The notes under the pieces are model-generated. The model was not told the DNA's origin and ran no database searches. It saw only the letters and a list, made by a program, of their open reading frames with translations. Shown piece by piece: positions 45,201 to 58,157 of a stretch of 64,000 nucleotides of DNA. Position 1 is the first letter of the stretch, and each line of letters begins with the position of its first letter. The translations under genes were made by a program, and so were the position numbers. The stretch lies in NCBI RefSeq assembly GCF_022458985.1, contig NC_061773.1, forward strand, positions 2,300,001 to 2,364,000, given 5' to 3'. This DNA is from Mugil cephalus. Taxonomy: Eukaryota; Chordata; Actinopteri; Mugiliformes; Mugilidae.

Positions 45201-45480
45201 GGATGCAAATTTGTGATTATTAACCTCTTGCTCTAGCTCTACAGTATCTATGAAGTAATTTTTTAATCAAAAAATATCTCTATTTTAAGTTGCTTAAATA
45301 TTTAATAAGACAGACTTTTTTGTGTGTCACCAGTGTTCAAGGAAATTCTTTTTTGGGGAATTATTATTATTATCTAATCATATGTGTTATGGCTGTTTTT
45401 TTTAATTGTTTTTTTTTCTTTGTAAATTGTAAACTCCCCTTTAAGTCAGCCTCTTGTTAGCATGCTACAAATCGTTAGCC
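42284..45480. other. Spacer: slc11a2 3' UTR, then AT-rich DNA
   Basis: The main-form 3' UTR begins at 42284, with aataaa candidates such as 42443. The rest is A/T-rich with T-runs at 43387-43408 and 44021-44031. No gene or RNA was recognised; the ORFs at 43286 and 44372 are low-complexity. Confidence 0.45.
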
Positions 45481-45857
45481 TTCTATGGTGTGAATGGTTA
45501 CCATAGGGACGCCGTTGAGCGCTTCGGGGTTTCGGGCTGAGCTCATTGGAATCTTCCCGGCCACGCGGGGGAGCTCTCCGAGTCTCGAGTTGGCTCCACT
45601 TCCCGTCCACCAGCTCCGTTGCTACGTCACCACATTTGACGGGACTGTGATGGGAGCTTGTGGAGGAGAGCTGAGGAAGAAACTGGAAACATGTAAGCTG
45701 AATTAAAAGTTCAACTAACTCTGTCAACGTGTCCGCATGTCTGTCTTTTTTATCGCTAGTGGAAGATTGTGGTTGTGAGAAGATTGTGAGAGAAGTTACG
45801 GTGTGCTTTTTACCCGACAACCCGTGTGATGATGAAACGTGTGTTTCTAGATTCAAA
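45481..45857 (+). promoter_or_regulatory. cnpy2: cnpy2 promoter and probable leader exon
   Basis: A GC-rich island with cggccacgcgggggagctctc near 45560 precedes a donor at 45693 (acat followed by gtaagc) and an acceptor at 45759. This suggests a non-coding leader exon spliced to 45760-45957. The transcription start was not determined. Confidence 0.45.
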
Positions 45858-47156
45858 ATGAGAGAAGCTGTTCTCCTGCTGACGCACTGTGTGGTTCTGT
45901 GTCTCCTCCTGAGCTTCAGCCAGGCGGCCAGACAAGGACAGGACATCAGATGTGGAGGTATGGGACAAATATTTAATTCGTACGGTCTGCACGCAGAGAA
46001 CTCCTAACGTGTCTGTGACCTGCTGCCCTCTCAGCCTGCAGGGCTCTGGTAGATGAAATGGAGTGGGCCATCTCCCAGATCGATCCCAAGAAGATGATCC
46101 AGACTGGATCCTTTAGGATCAACCCAGACGGCAGCCAGTCCATCAGAGAGGTGAGGCGTAGGAAAGCTCAGCCACGTAGTAAAACATGGACCTCGTCTTG
46201 TAGATCCCAGTAACCTCATTTTTTCTATTTTGTTTGTGTTATTTAGAGATTAATCACACCAGAGCAAATATGTGTGATCTTTGGAGAATTTGTACATAGC
46301 TGTAGTATATTTTTGGCTCATACCTTATGATCAGTTAAGTCCTTAAGAGCATTTGATCACTTGAATAATGATCAACACCCAAGTTTCTCAAATGATTTCA
46401 AGGTAGTTATAATTTTAAGATGTGTTTTCATATAATCGCATGCTGACTCTGTGATGCTGAGTTGCTCCGAGCACTGTGATGAGCATGCATTCTGCTGCAG
46501 GACAGATAATCACATGGTCTGCAAAGAAACCGCAGGTCCTTATTAATTAATTTGGGCTTTTTTCATGCCCTTTAATGTTTCCAGGTCCCTCTGGCGCGTT
46601 CTGAGGGAAACCTTCTGGATTTGATGGAAAATGTGTGCGAGAGGATGCAGGACTACGGTGAACGCACAGATTCTGCCACAAACAGGAAGTCTTACGTCAG
46701 GATCAAGTCTCGGAGCGGTGAGGCCATGGACCTCTCAGAGGCCACACTGGATTCAAGAGTTACATCCAGCTTAAAATTTGCAGTGAGTACACAGAACAAT
46801 TTGATCACTATACATTTCACACAGAAGTCCTTACATGTCTCGAGATTAACAGTCGGAAATCCAAAGTGTGCAGCTCATAACCAGTTTTCCTGACTTATTT
46901 ATGCAGTGTGAAACAATTGTTGAACAGCACGAAGATGAAGTCATTGAATTCTTCGCTCACGAAACAGACAACGTTAAAGACAAACTGTGCAGCAAGAGGA
47001 CAGGTATGTTTTCACTCAACAAGCCTGTTATGTAAGTTATTCATGCATTATTGAACATTTCTGTCATTCCACCACAGTAACTCACTGTTTCCCTGTCCTG
47101 TGTGCTCTGCAGACCTATGTGATCACGCTCTAAAAATGCCCCGTGATGAACTTTGA
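45858..47156 (+). CDS. cnpy2: Canopy FGF signaling regulator 2
   Basis: Exons 45858-45957, 46035-46150, 46585-46782, 46907-47003 and 47113-47156 join in frame to 184 residues (human has 182). Residues 1-23 are a signal peptide (MREAVLLLTHCVVLCLLLSF then SQA). The mature protein has the saposin-like canopy domain with paired cysteines (CGACRALVDEMEW near 32-44, NVCERM, KFACETIVE, KLCSKRTDLCDH). It ends RDEL, an ER-retrieval signal, where human has HDEL. CNPY2 is an ER-resident protein linked to FGF signalling, to MYLIP/MSAP and to PERK signalling. The ATG at 45858 is chosen because the signal peptide starts there and no in-frame ATG is seen upstream. Candidate poly(A) signals lie near 47711, 48120 and 48180. 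Confidence 0.96.
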
Positions 47157-49400
47157 TATCCTCCCACCATAGCCGACGTCTCCTCAGCTGAAACGGAGGT
47201 GACGTTAGCGCTGTAATGTTTCCAGTCGTCACATCTCACCTGTTTGTGTCAGGGCTGTATTATTCGTGTGATCAGGTACCATGTAAAGACCACTTTGCTA
47301 TTTTTTTGACTTCATCTCATATTCGTTGGTCATTTGTTCACATACAGTAAATTATTATTCATTTAAAATTATTATTCTTGGCCAGTTTAAAACAAAACTG
47401 TGAAACAGCAAAAATGAGGCTTGGCTTTTACAGTAGATACAGGATTTCTAACACCAGTGAGATCAGGTTGAATATAGTGAAGTGGTCCTGAGGTCCATAT
47501 CAATGCACAGTGGAAAAACTCTCTTCCAAAGCTAAGTGGAAGTGTGCTAATAGCAGATAGGCTTCTTTTATTCACAATGAATTGATATTTATACTGCCTG
47601 CTCTCCAGTGAAGGTATTATTTGATGCCACATTACACTTTACAGTTACGCTACATTCTAGCTTTAGAAGAGAGTTTTTTCAAATAACAGGTGTCTCTGAT
47701 TATTCCTTTAAATAAAACTGAAAAGTTAACAGCCACAATTTAAAGAAACGTCATGTAAAATCAGATAAACAAAAAATTTAGGATTTGAGTTAAATTACTA
47801 CTGTGATAGAAATGATAATGATAACAAACGTTTACAAAGGTAGTTTCAAATTATTTTGAAGCCGATCCCTCTCCATCCTCAGTGTTGTTTATTATTATTG
47901 TAAAATGAATAGTTGAAACAGGTTAAAGTTTCTGAATCTGTTTGGTCAGTACGGATCATGTCTGGAAAAGATGAGCTTCTCCACATGCCGCACTAACAAT
48001 CCACAGCCTGCGCTCACTTTTGATAAAACACTACCAAAACCTGTTCTTCTTATAATATGTACAGAGATTATCTGAATATGAGCATCGGGATTATAGTAAA
48101 CCTTAGTTTTGCTGGCAGTCTAATAAAACTGAATTCTTGTGTAATCCCACTAGAGTGTGCTGTAGTCCACAATAATTATTGTAATAAACACATTGGTCCA
48201 TTTGCTGTACTGTAGACATATCAGGAAGTCTTTGTGGTGCCGTTTATGTAAAAACAAAATGAATTTACTATGTTGCAAATATTCTCCTGAAATTTTCATT
48301 TTTATATAAACTTTGTATGTTTTCTCAATCTGTTGTGTCCTCAATCAGTGGAAATATGTTTGTACAACATCAGCACAACTTAAAATTGTGATTTTTCAAC
48401 CGTACGCCAGAGAACTTCAGTCATAAAAGACTTACATCATCATTTGGTGTCCCTGAAACATTTTATACGACTACATTCAGATTAGCTTTCATAGCAGCAT
48501 CTCTTGTTCTGCTCATGAAAATGACTAAAGGAACAATTCGGGAACAGACTGGTAATAACATTAATCATGGAGTCATTTAACTAAATAAAAATGTTCTTTC
48601 AATAAACCAATTTAAACCTCATTTGAAAGTTTCTTTTCAGATTAATGGACTGCTGGCACAGATGAAGTTTTTGAATATACCCTACTAGGAAGACATTATG
48701 AAAAGAGTTAATGCACACAACAAAAAGTGCATTTAAAAACTTTGAAAGTTCATTTTTGATCTTGCAAACAGAAAGTGACCACTAAGTCAGTCCAGCTGAG
48801 AATATACACTACATGTTCAGATAGATTTCCTTAGAAACCAGAAGAGACAAAACTCTGTCTTTAAAGGACAATATGAAGTTTCTATTAATATTTTTGCCAA
48901 CGCACTTCAGTGTTTATTTACATATAACAGACTCCAATGGCTAGAAATCACACCAAATAATACACTGTTTAATCCCAGCTACTTCCACTCTGTCACACTC
49001 TAATGTCTTGAAGTAGTGGATAAATAGGAACAAACATCTGAAGAAAGAATTACAAGAAAACTCTCTTTATAAGAATAGTTCTGTGAAATAAATAAAGCTG
49101 TTTTAATGTCAGATTTCTATTTTACTTTAACAACAGTTAATCACATACTTTTACCCTTCAGCCATCAAATACAAAAGCTCCAAAACTGCACTGATGCTTA
49201 AAGGTACATTAGCCTCGGAGGCTAATCTTCTACCAGAAATCTGCAAATCTACTTGTAAGTGTATGTTATTAATGAAAAGGCCTCCGTTCATAATCGGGGA
49301 CAATGCAGACTTAACAAGTCATTTTGTTTATTCAGTTGATTTACAGATGAACCTCCAGTCATCCTGCAGCTGTTTCTTCTCATCCTTCCACCTGAGCCCA
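47157..49400. other. Tail-to-tail spacer between cnpy2 and ddn
   Basis: This AT-rich DNA holds the 3' UTRs of both converging genes. Plus-strand AATAAA words near 47711 and 48180 suit cnpy2. Reverse-strand AATAAA near 48912 and 49328 could serve ddn. No gene was recognised. Confidence 0.5.
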
Positions 49401-52400
49401 TCAGACGTTTTCCGTTTCTGTCTTTCCCATAGCCACCTCTACTGGACACTCCTCACTCTGAACATGCTCACTTATATCTGTCTCATCTTTCTCTATAATA
49501 TTCTCAGCTCTGGTCTCATCTTTTACTTCACCAGAACAGTGGAGTTCCACTTCAGCTTTGTGAAACTCCTCAGTCTCTGTCTTGCTTTCTGTCGGTGCAT
49601 CATGTTCCTCGTCTTCATTCTCATTTGCTACAACAACGGTGTCTCCAGAGCCATGGCTGCTGGTGCTGCTGCAGGACAGCGTATCGTCGTCAGCACTCAG
49701 CTGTTTGTCATACCTGATTTGTCCCATCTCAGTGTTATACTTTGAAACCTCCTGTTGCTCTGCCTCAGCAAAGAATATCTTCTCAGTATTCATGTCCACT
49801 ACCATGTCTGGGCAACCCAAGCCCTCGCCCACATTCTCTGGATCCCACAGCTCACTCATGTCCTCCTCTTCGTTCTCAGAGTCAGGTGCTGTATGCTTCC
49901 TGATGCGATTCACCACATCCCACAGGGACTTTGGATAATTGGACGTTTCTTTGTCGTCAGCAGATGGGTGAAAATCTGGAAGAAGGTTTATATTTTCTTC
50001 TGGTGGAGGAGGAGAGCTGGGAGGCAGAGGTGGAGAAGATGAAGAAGGTGAATCAAAGACAGGGGGAGATGAAAACTGGAGGAATTCTTCACAAGGATTC
50101 AGAAAAAGAGGAGGAGGGACACTTTCTGTGATGACAGCAGCTACAGAGTCAGGGTTCAGAGTTGAAGGACAGGCCAAGTCCATGTCCAAAGGAGAGACAC
50201 ACTCTGTGTCTGATTCAAGAGGTACATGTGGAGGTGAGGGAGGCTCAGCGAGTGAGTGTTCATCTAAAGGTGACAACTCATAGTCTGAAGTTAAGGGGGT
50301 AAAAGTGTTAAAGGGTTCAGACTGGGGCTCAGTGTCCTCCATTGTTTCCGTTTGAGAGTCTGTGGCATTGATTTTGCACCTCATCTGTTGTTCCCAAAGA
50401 TCTACAGGGAGCTCATCTGGATCTTTTTGTGATTCAGTCACGCCACTCTCTTTTTCACATACAGCCTCCTCATTTTGGCCACAATCAAAGGGTTGTGGTA
50501 AAATTATGTCTTCTGTCAAACTATCAGTCACGTTTTCTTCATCTAGTGCAGATACATGTCCTGAAAGCTCTCTGGGATCCTCACTGACTTCTGCTGGTGG
50601 TTGTTCTTCAGTTATATTACTCTCTTCTACACCTGCAGTATCTTCTGTTGGGACACAATCAGCCTGTTGGTGCAAAATTATGTTTGCATCTACAGCCTTC
50701 TCTTCATATGTTTCAGGGTTTTGTTCCAAAGCAGGATCTTCCTCAGCTTCTATTGTTTGCCCCTCATCAGTGACACAGGCAGTGTCGTTCATTTGGTCAC
50801 ATTCAAGTTGTTGCTGTGATGACAACATATCCTCCATCATATCCGTGGCAGCAGGCACGTTGTTGGTCTCATTTTCAGGAAGCTGTAATGTTTCAGCCTC
50901 TTCATCCTGGACCTCAGAGGTCATTACTTCATCAGCTCCATTTCTTAAATCGAGATGTGGAGGATGGCTTGGGGAATAGTCTGTAGGGGGAGATAAGCTT
51001 GGAGAAGAGTCAGAAGATCCAAGGGGAAGAGGAGATGCCAGCTGGTGCAAAGGTGTCTGAGGAGGAAGGGATGAGGTTTCGTCATGAGAAGCTAAGTCAG
51101 TATCGGGACCTTCATCTGTGTCTGAGATAAATGAGGGAGACGTAAAATGTGAGAGTGAAGAAGAATTACATGAATCATCTTCAACAGGCAGATTTTCCTC
51201 CTGTTCACTTGTACCGTTTTCACCAGTGGATTCAAGCAGAGGCTCGTCTCTGATTTCCATCGATGCTTCGAGTTGGGAGTCTGTGTCATTGTCTCGAGAT
51301 ATTTCTGCACAACCCTCCACTTCTTCATTTTCCCCCTGATCTCTAGAGACGTCACTGCCTGTCAAACACACCTCTGTTTGGACAACCTCAAAGTGATTCT
51401 GTGACTGGTCCTCATCTGTTGCTTCCTCTGTTTCATTTTGTTTAATTGTATTATGAACGTAATTGTTAATTGGAGAGGGTTCCTCCTCCTCCTCATCCTT
51501 CTGCTCCTCCTTCTGCTCCTCCTCCTCCTCCTCATTCTTCTGCTCCTCCTCCTCCTCCTCCTCATCCTTCTTCTCCTCCTTCTGCTCCTCCTCGTGCTCC
51601 TCATCCTCCTCCTCCTCATCTTTCTGCTCCTCCTCCTCATCCTTTTGCTCCTCCTCCTCCTCAAAATGTGGATCATTGACTGAAGTTACATTTTTAGGTT
51701 GGTGCTCAGGGATGCAGTCGTGAAGAGGGATTCCTAGAATTCTTTCAGCACGCTCCTCTAGGGTTTCCCCTCCGGGAACCGGCAACAGCGTCATGCAAGG
51801 GACAGAGATTTCACTTTCTTCCTCGTGTTCCTCTTTTTCCAAAAGAAGTGAGACCAACTCTGTCCCTAGACTTGTTTGCAAGGGAGTCACGTCTGTTTTT
51901 TGATCAGTCGTCACATCTTGATTCAGGTCACTGTTTAATTCAGTTGTTTGAATATCTGATGGACTTTCTTCGGCATGTTCTGTGGACCCTAAATAGTGGA
52001 CATGCTCCTTCTTGGGTGATGGAATCAGCTCCATTTTGACAACAACACAGGTTGTGTCTATAACCAGGAGACCATTACCGTCCTTAGTGTCCTCCTTGAT
52101 GTCTAGTCTCCTTACTTCAATGTCTATCGGATGACTAGTTATGTTTTGAACTGGTTCTTCCTCCTCGCTCTCAGGGTCAGCCCTGCTTGTGAAACTAGGC
52201 TCTCTCCATAAAGGATATTTAACTGACGCAGACTGACCTACTTTTTCTGGGAATACAACATCAGTCTCTTCTTTGTTTGAGAGATTACCTTGAAACATCT
52301 CCTTGTCTGTGCAGGTCGGTGTATCATCAGAGGCTTTAGACTGCTCTTTAAGTGTTGGGGTTCTGAAGTCTACTTCATCTGCAACCTCATGCATTTCACT

Positions 52401-53925
52401 GGCTTCACCTGTGTCTCTTAGACCTTCAGAAACCTGTCCTAATTCCGTGCTTTCGCTACTTGTTTGGGAGGCTTGGAGGGGCAAAGTTGAGGCTTCAGTG
52501 GCCCCAGCTCTTCGAGACACCAGGCAAAATATAGTCATCCCACCTGTTTTCTTCTTTAGCCTGAACTTCCTTCCTTCAATGACATTTGATGATATTTCCT
52601 TGACTATGTTTGAACTCTTGACTTCTTCTGGTTGTTGCATCAATTCATGCTGTAGGGTTGTATTCTGTACACTGATGGGACTGCTTGCTTCCTGATTTTG
52701 GTTCTTTAATCCTTCAGACTTTATGCAGGTTGTATTTTCACCTGGCAATGTAAATACTTCTTTCTCTACCTTTCTTTTATCCTGCAAATCTTCTGAGATA
52801 TCCTGGTTTATCTGTGTTGGTTGTGACCAGTAGGTATGTTTCTTAACATCCTGCTCATAGCTGGTGTCACTGCGGTGCGTTAGAGGCATACTTTTTTGTG
52901 GGCTATTGTAAGGAGGAGGAGCAATATAGCCAGGGGGTTGGCTGAATGTCCTCCTTTGGTAGCTGGCGTTCCCCTTCATATCCAGCATGTGGCTGGTGTC
53001 AGGATTTTGTGATGGGTAGTAGGTCGGGGCTTGCTGCCTGACTCCTCTGTCCCACAGACCAGATTCTCTGATGTTTCCTGATTGCCTGACATGTTGCAGC
53101 GCTGCCACTTGAGGATCCATCCCACTCCTGCTCCTCTCCACCAGGCCCTGGGAGGCTCCCCTCAGCTCTGCTTCTATACGTCGCCTCCTCGGCAGAGAGT
53201 GACTATATCGAGCTGCCCAAGCCTCCAGCTCTCGGTAGCTGCTGTCGCTCCGCTTTACACAACTCTCCCTGTTGTAGTGGACAGGGCTACAGGGCTCCCA
53301 CCTCCTCTGCCACCCCTCCCTCAACCCTCTCTCGTAATCCCTCGCAGCTCGGTGAGCTGTTGTCCACTCTCTGTCTTTGGCTTCATGTGGCTGATATTCT
53401 CCCAGGTCCCGATGGTGCTGAGTGTTGCGGTCCAGAATAAAAGGGAAGTGGGAGGAAGAAGAACAAGAAGAAGAAGTGTTGGACAGCTCTTGGTCCTTCC
53501 AGTTGGTGAACTCATGCGGAGCTCCTGCCGTCCTTGATCCCGGTAAAGTCCAGTAACTGGACTCTTTGCCTTGGTCCAGCTGCTCACCACAGTGCAATGG
53601 ATAATGGGCTGACTGACGTCTATCATGATAGCTGTGAGTAAAATATTGGAAAACATGAGCAAATTCAAATAGAATCTTATTATTTTCACTGGTAAAAAAA
53701 AATAGTGGGTTGCAACACCATTGCTGGGAAATTTCTTTTTTGTTTTGTTTGATAGTAATCAACAAAAAAGAAGCATTAAAAAATAGCAGCTGACTCTTTC
53801 ATCATCTCACGCGAACAATTTTCATCAGTCTCAACTTACTTATGTGTACAGTTTCTCCCAGGAACAGTACCAAAGTTGGAATATAAGTGTGATTGACCCT
53901 GATTCTCCTGCCAGAACTCCATCAT
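49401..53925 (-). CDS. ddn: Dendrin, enlarged teleost form
   Basis: Exons 53925-53840 and 53631-49401 join in frame to 1,438 residues, against 711 in human. The identity rests on ordered motif islands shared with human dendrin: PPGYIAPPPYNS (about 258-269) with two PPxY WW-binding motifs, LLVIDTTCVVVKMELIPSPK (about 550), TLEERAERILGIP (about 650), and RIRKHTAPDSENEEEDMSEL near 1275. Between them are long disordered acidic segments, including an E/K/Q/D tract at about 684-748. Dendrin is a cytoplasmic and nuclear partner of nephrin/CD2AP and of WW proteins (MAGI2, KIBRA, YAP) in podocytes, and is postsynaptic in neurons. GGMTIFCLVSRRAG (about 390) is an island I did not recall from human dendrin. 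The tail past 1300 is also acidic. Confidence 0.85.
51477..51665. repeat. ddn: Trinucleotide-like purine/pyrimidine tract inside ddn
   Basis: The plus strand is nearly pure pyrimidine (CTC/TCC/TTC words) for about 185 bases, and purine on the coding strand. It encodes alternating E, K, Q and D residues. The plus-strand ORFs here (poly-L, poly-S, poly-P) are artefacts. Such tracts vary in length by slippage. Confidence 0.95.
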
Positions 53926-54130
53926 TTGGTCTTGTATACAGTTCTGAAACATGCAGAGGGAAAAAAAATAATAACAGCTGTTTTACGCATGCACTGATAT
54001 TGCATAAAGCTTAAACAAATTTAAAGGTTAACCATCAGCACATACCTTTAGCTGCTGTTTTTCTTTTTTCTTTTTTAGATTCTTGTGCTTGCTCCTCTCG
54101 AGGTGACATGAAGTCTAATGAGGCCCAAAT
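53926..54130 (-). promoter_or_regulatory. ddn: ddn 5' UTR with a possible leader exon and upstream ORF
   Basis: The acceptor before 53943 (tgcatgtttcag) and a donor after 54046 (ctaaag followed by gtatg) define a leader exon extending above 54109. Its ATG at 54109 opens a frame that would cross the splice, overlap the dendrin ATG in another frame, and stop at the end of exon 53840-53943. The leader's 5' border is unknown. Confidence 0.4.
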
Positions 54131-55913
54131 GGGCCAACTTGTTTTAAGAGGACGGTGGTTTGCGGTCCCCCTCCCACTCCTCTACCACACACACACACAC
54201 ACACACCCTTGCCATTGAAAGCCCATCCTCCTTTCATCCATGCCCAGTTTAAATACCCCTGTCTCCTACAGCCATTTAAACCAAAGTGAAGATAAAATGT
54301 CAGTATGAATTTTTATATACGGATTTAGGTCCGAAGCAGAAAGGGATCAAATCAGCTCTCATGTTTTTGCTTTTGAAACTTTAGATGAATGTTGTAGGCA
54401 TAAGACTTTTTTGACAATTTTTGGATTAACATTAACTTAATAAAATACCTAAAGAAATATGATGGCTAAATGACTGCTCGCTTAACTCTTGATCAAAATC
54501 CTTTTTAATTGGAGAATTTCTTATCTGTAATTGGATGTTTGTTAATCGACATCAACATTTGCCAGCAAGCTTTCACGGCTCTGCCCAGACAACATCAACT
54601 AAACCAGTGATTTGCACTTTACACAAGAGTCGCGTGGGAGTTGTGTTGGGCCGTGATGGCGAGCAGACTCTGCACGGAGATAGGGATCTGTTGTTTTGTC
54701 CACTCAATTGTAGCACAGGGAGTGACGGGCAGCGGTTAGGGTCGTCTCCCTTTCTTTGAAACTCTCCAGCGTAACAAACAGGCTTTCCTTTTCTGAACAG
54801 AAACTCTGTACATCAGCAGAGTGCAGGATGAAGCACGTACAGACAGCCGGTTGCAGTGAGGGCAGTTTGTTGGTGTTGACAGAATAGTTTCAGGTGGAAA
54901 CTAGTTTTCTTTGGGGTTTTACAAAACTTAGTAAAGACTTACTTTTATTCACTGATCCATATACCTAAAGGTGCTGTTAAATCCTGGTTTATTATCATGA
55001 GAAGGAATTTAAACTGAGGGCTTGTCCAATAACTGCTGAAAGGTGCACCTTCGTAGATATGTTGATGTTTTTTTTTAAAACTCCAAGGGACACGTGTAAA
55101 CTGTAAGACGCCAGCAACAACATGACTCTCTCTGATTTAAAGTAAATAGGTTTTGCAGCAGAAGTGTCGCTGATGAAGATGTTTGAATAAGTTGCTACTC
55201 CATGTGTATGAAGGTATCAACTTGATTTAAACCCCCAAACACCTGGATTTAAATATTTTGCCATTACACTAACTATTCATGGCGAAAATAGTGACAGTCG
55301 AGGTTAAGGTAAGAAAAATATGCTTCATGGAAACAATGAGGGTGCACTTCTGTTATACCTCCTGATTTAGAAATGGACCTCTAACATGCAGTGTCCATAG
55401 CCCGACAGCAACAGGTATTTCTAATTGTATGCCAACAGGATACAGATTAAACCTGGAATGAGGTGATGAAATGCACTGATAGTCTTATCACACCCTTCTA
55501 TGAAAACTGCATGCCGGGTGATTACAAGATGAGATAAAAGAAAGATCCAGGAAAGTTCAGTCAGGTGATTATGAAGAAGTAAACACAGAGGTGATCCATG
55601 TCTCGGGGAAAAGAAGTCACTCCATTTGCTGCTGGATTTTTTTCTGTCCTAATATCAGTTGGTTTAAAATTAAGATTTTTTTTTTCTAAACGGTTTTACA
55701 AAAGAATAATACTTTTAGAAAACTTTAAAAGACATCAATCAAGACAAATGACACATTTAGTTTTGTTCATTAAAACATTTATCGTGAACACATACCATTG
55801 TTGTAACAAGTGAGATATGAACAGGACATCACACATTCCTGAAGTGACTGAAAATAGCTTAACAGATAAATAAATATATAAATAAATCTGTATTAAAAAG
55901 TCATTCATTTATG
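54131..55913. other. Spacer between ddn and eef1akmt3
   Basis: It should contain the ddn promoter and the eef1akmt3 3' UTR. No gene, RNA or clear transposon was recognised. Confidence 0.45.
54184..54206. repeat. (AC)n microsatellite
   Basis: A short AC run upstream of the ddn leader exon. Confidence 0.9.

Positions 55914-58157
<2,244 letters not shown>

Noticed and set aside
45446-45946. 166-residue minus-strand ORF upstream of cnpy2
   Set aside because: It overlaps the cnpy2 leader and first coding exon on the other strand and shows no recognisable motif or splice pattern.
51438-51723. Plus-strand ORFs of poly-leucine, poly-serine and poly-proline
   Set aside because: They are the complement of the dendrin acidic repeat tract and exist only because a triplet-like repeat is open in every frame.
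49401-53765. JCAD-like identity for the giant minus-strand exon
   Set aside because: PPxY and TIFCLVS first suggested JCAD, but the ordered set VIDTTCVVV, TLEERAERILG and RIRKHTAPDS matches dendrin much better.
54046-54109. Peptide MSPREEQAQESKKEKRKT as the dendrin N-terminus
   Set aside because: After the only usable splice it is out of frame with dendrin and stops within the next exon, so it is kept only as a possible upstream ORF.
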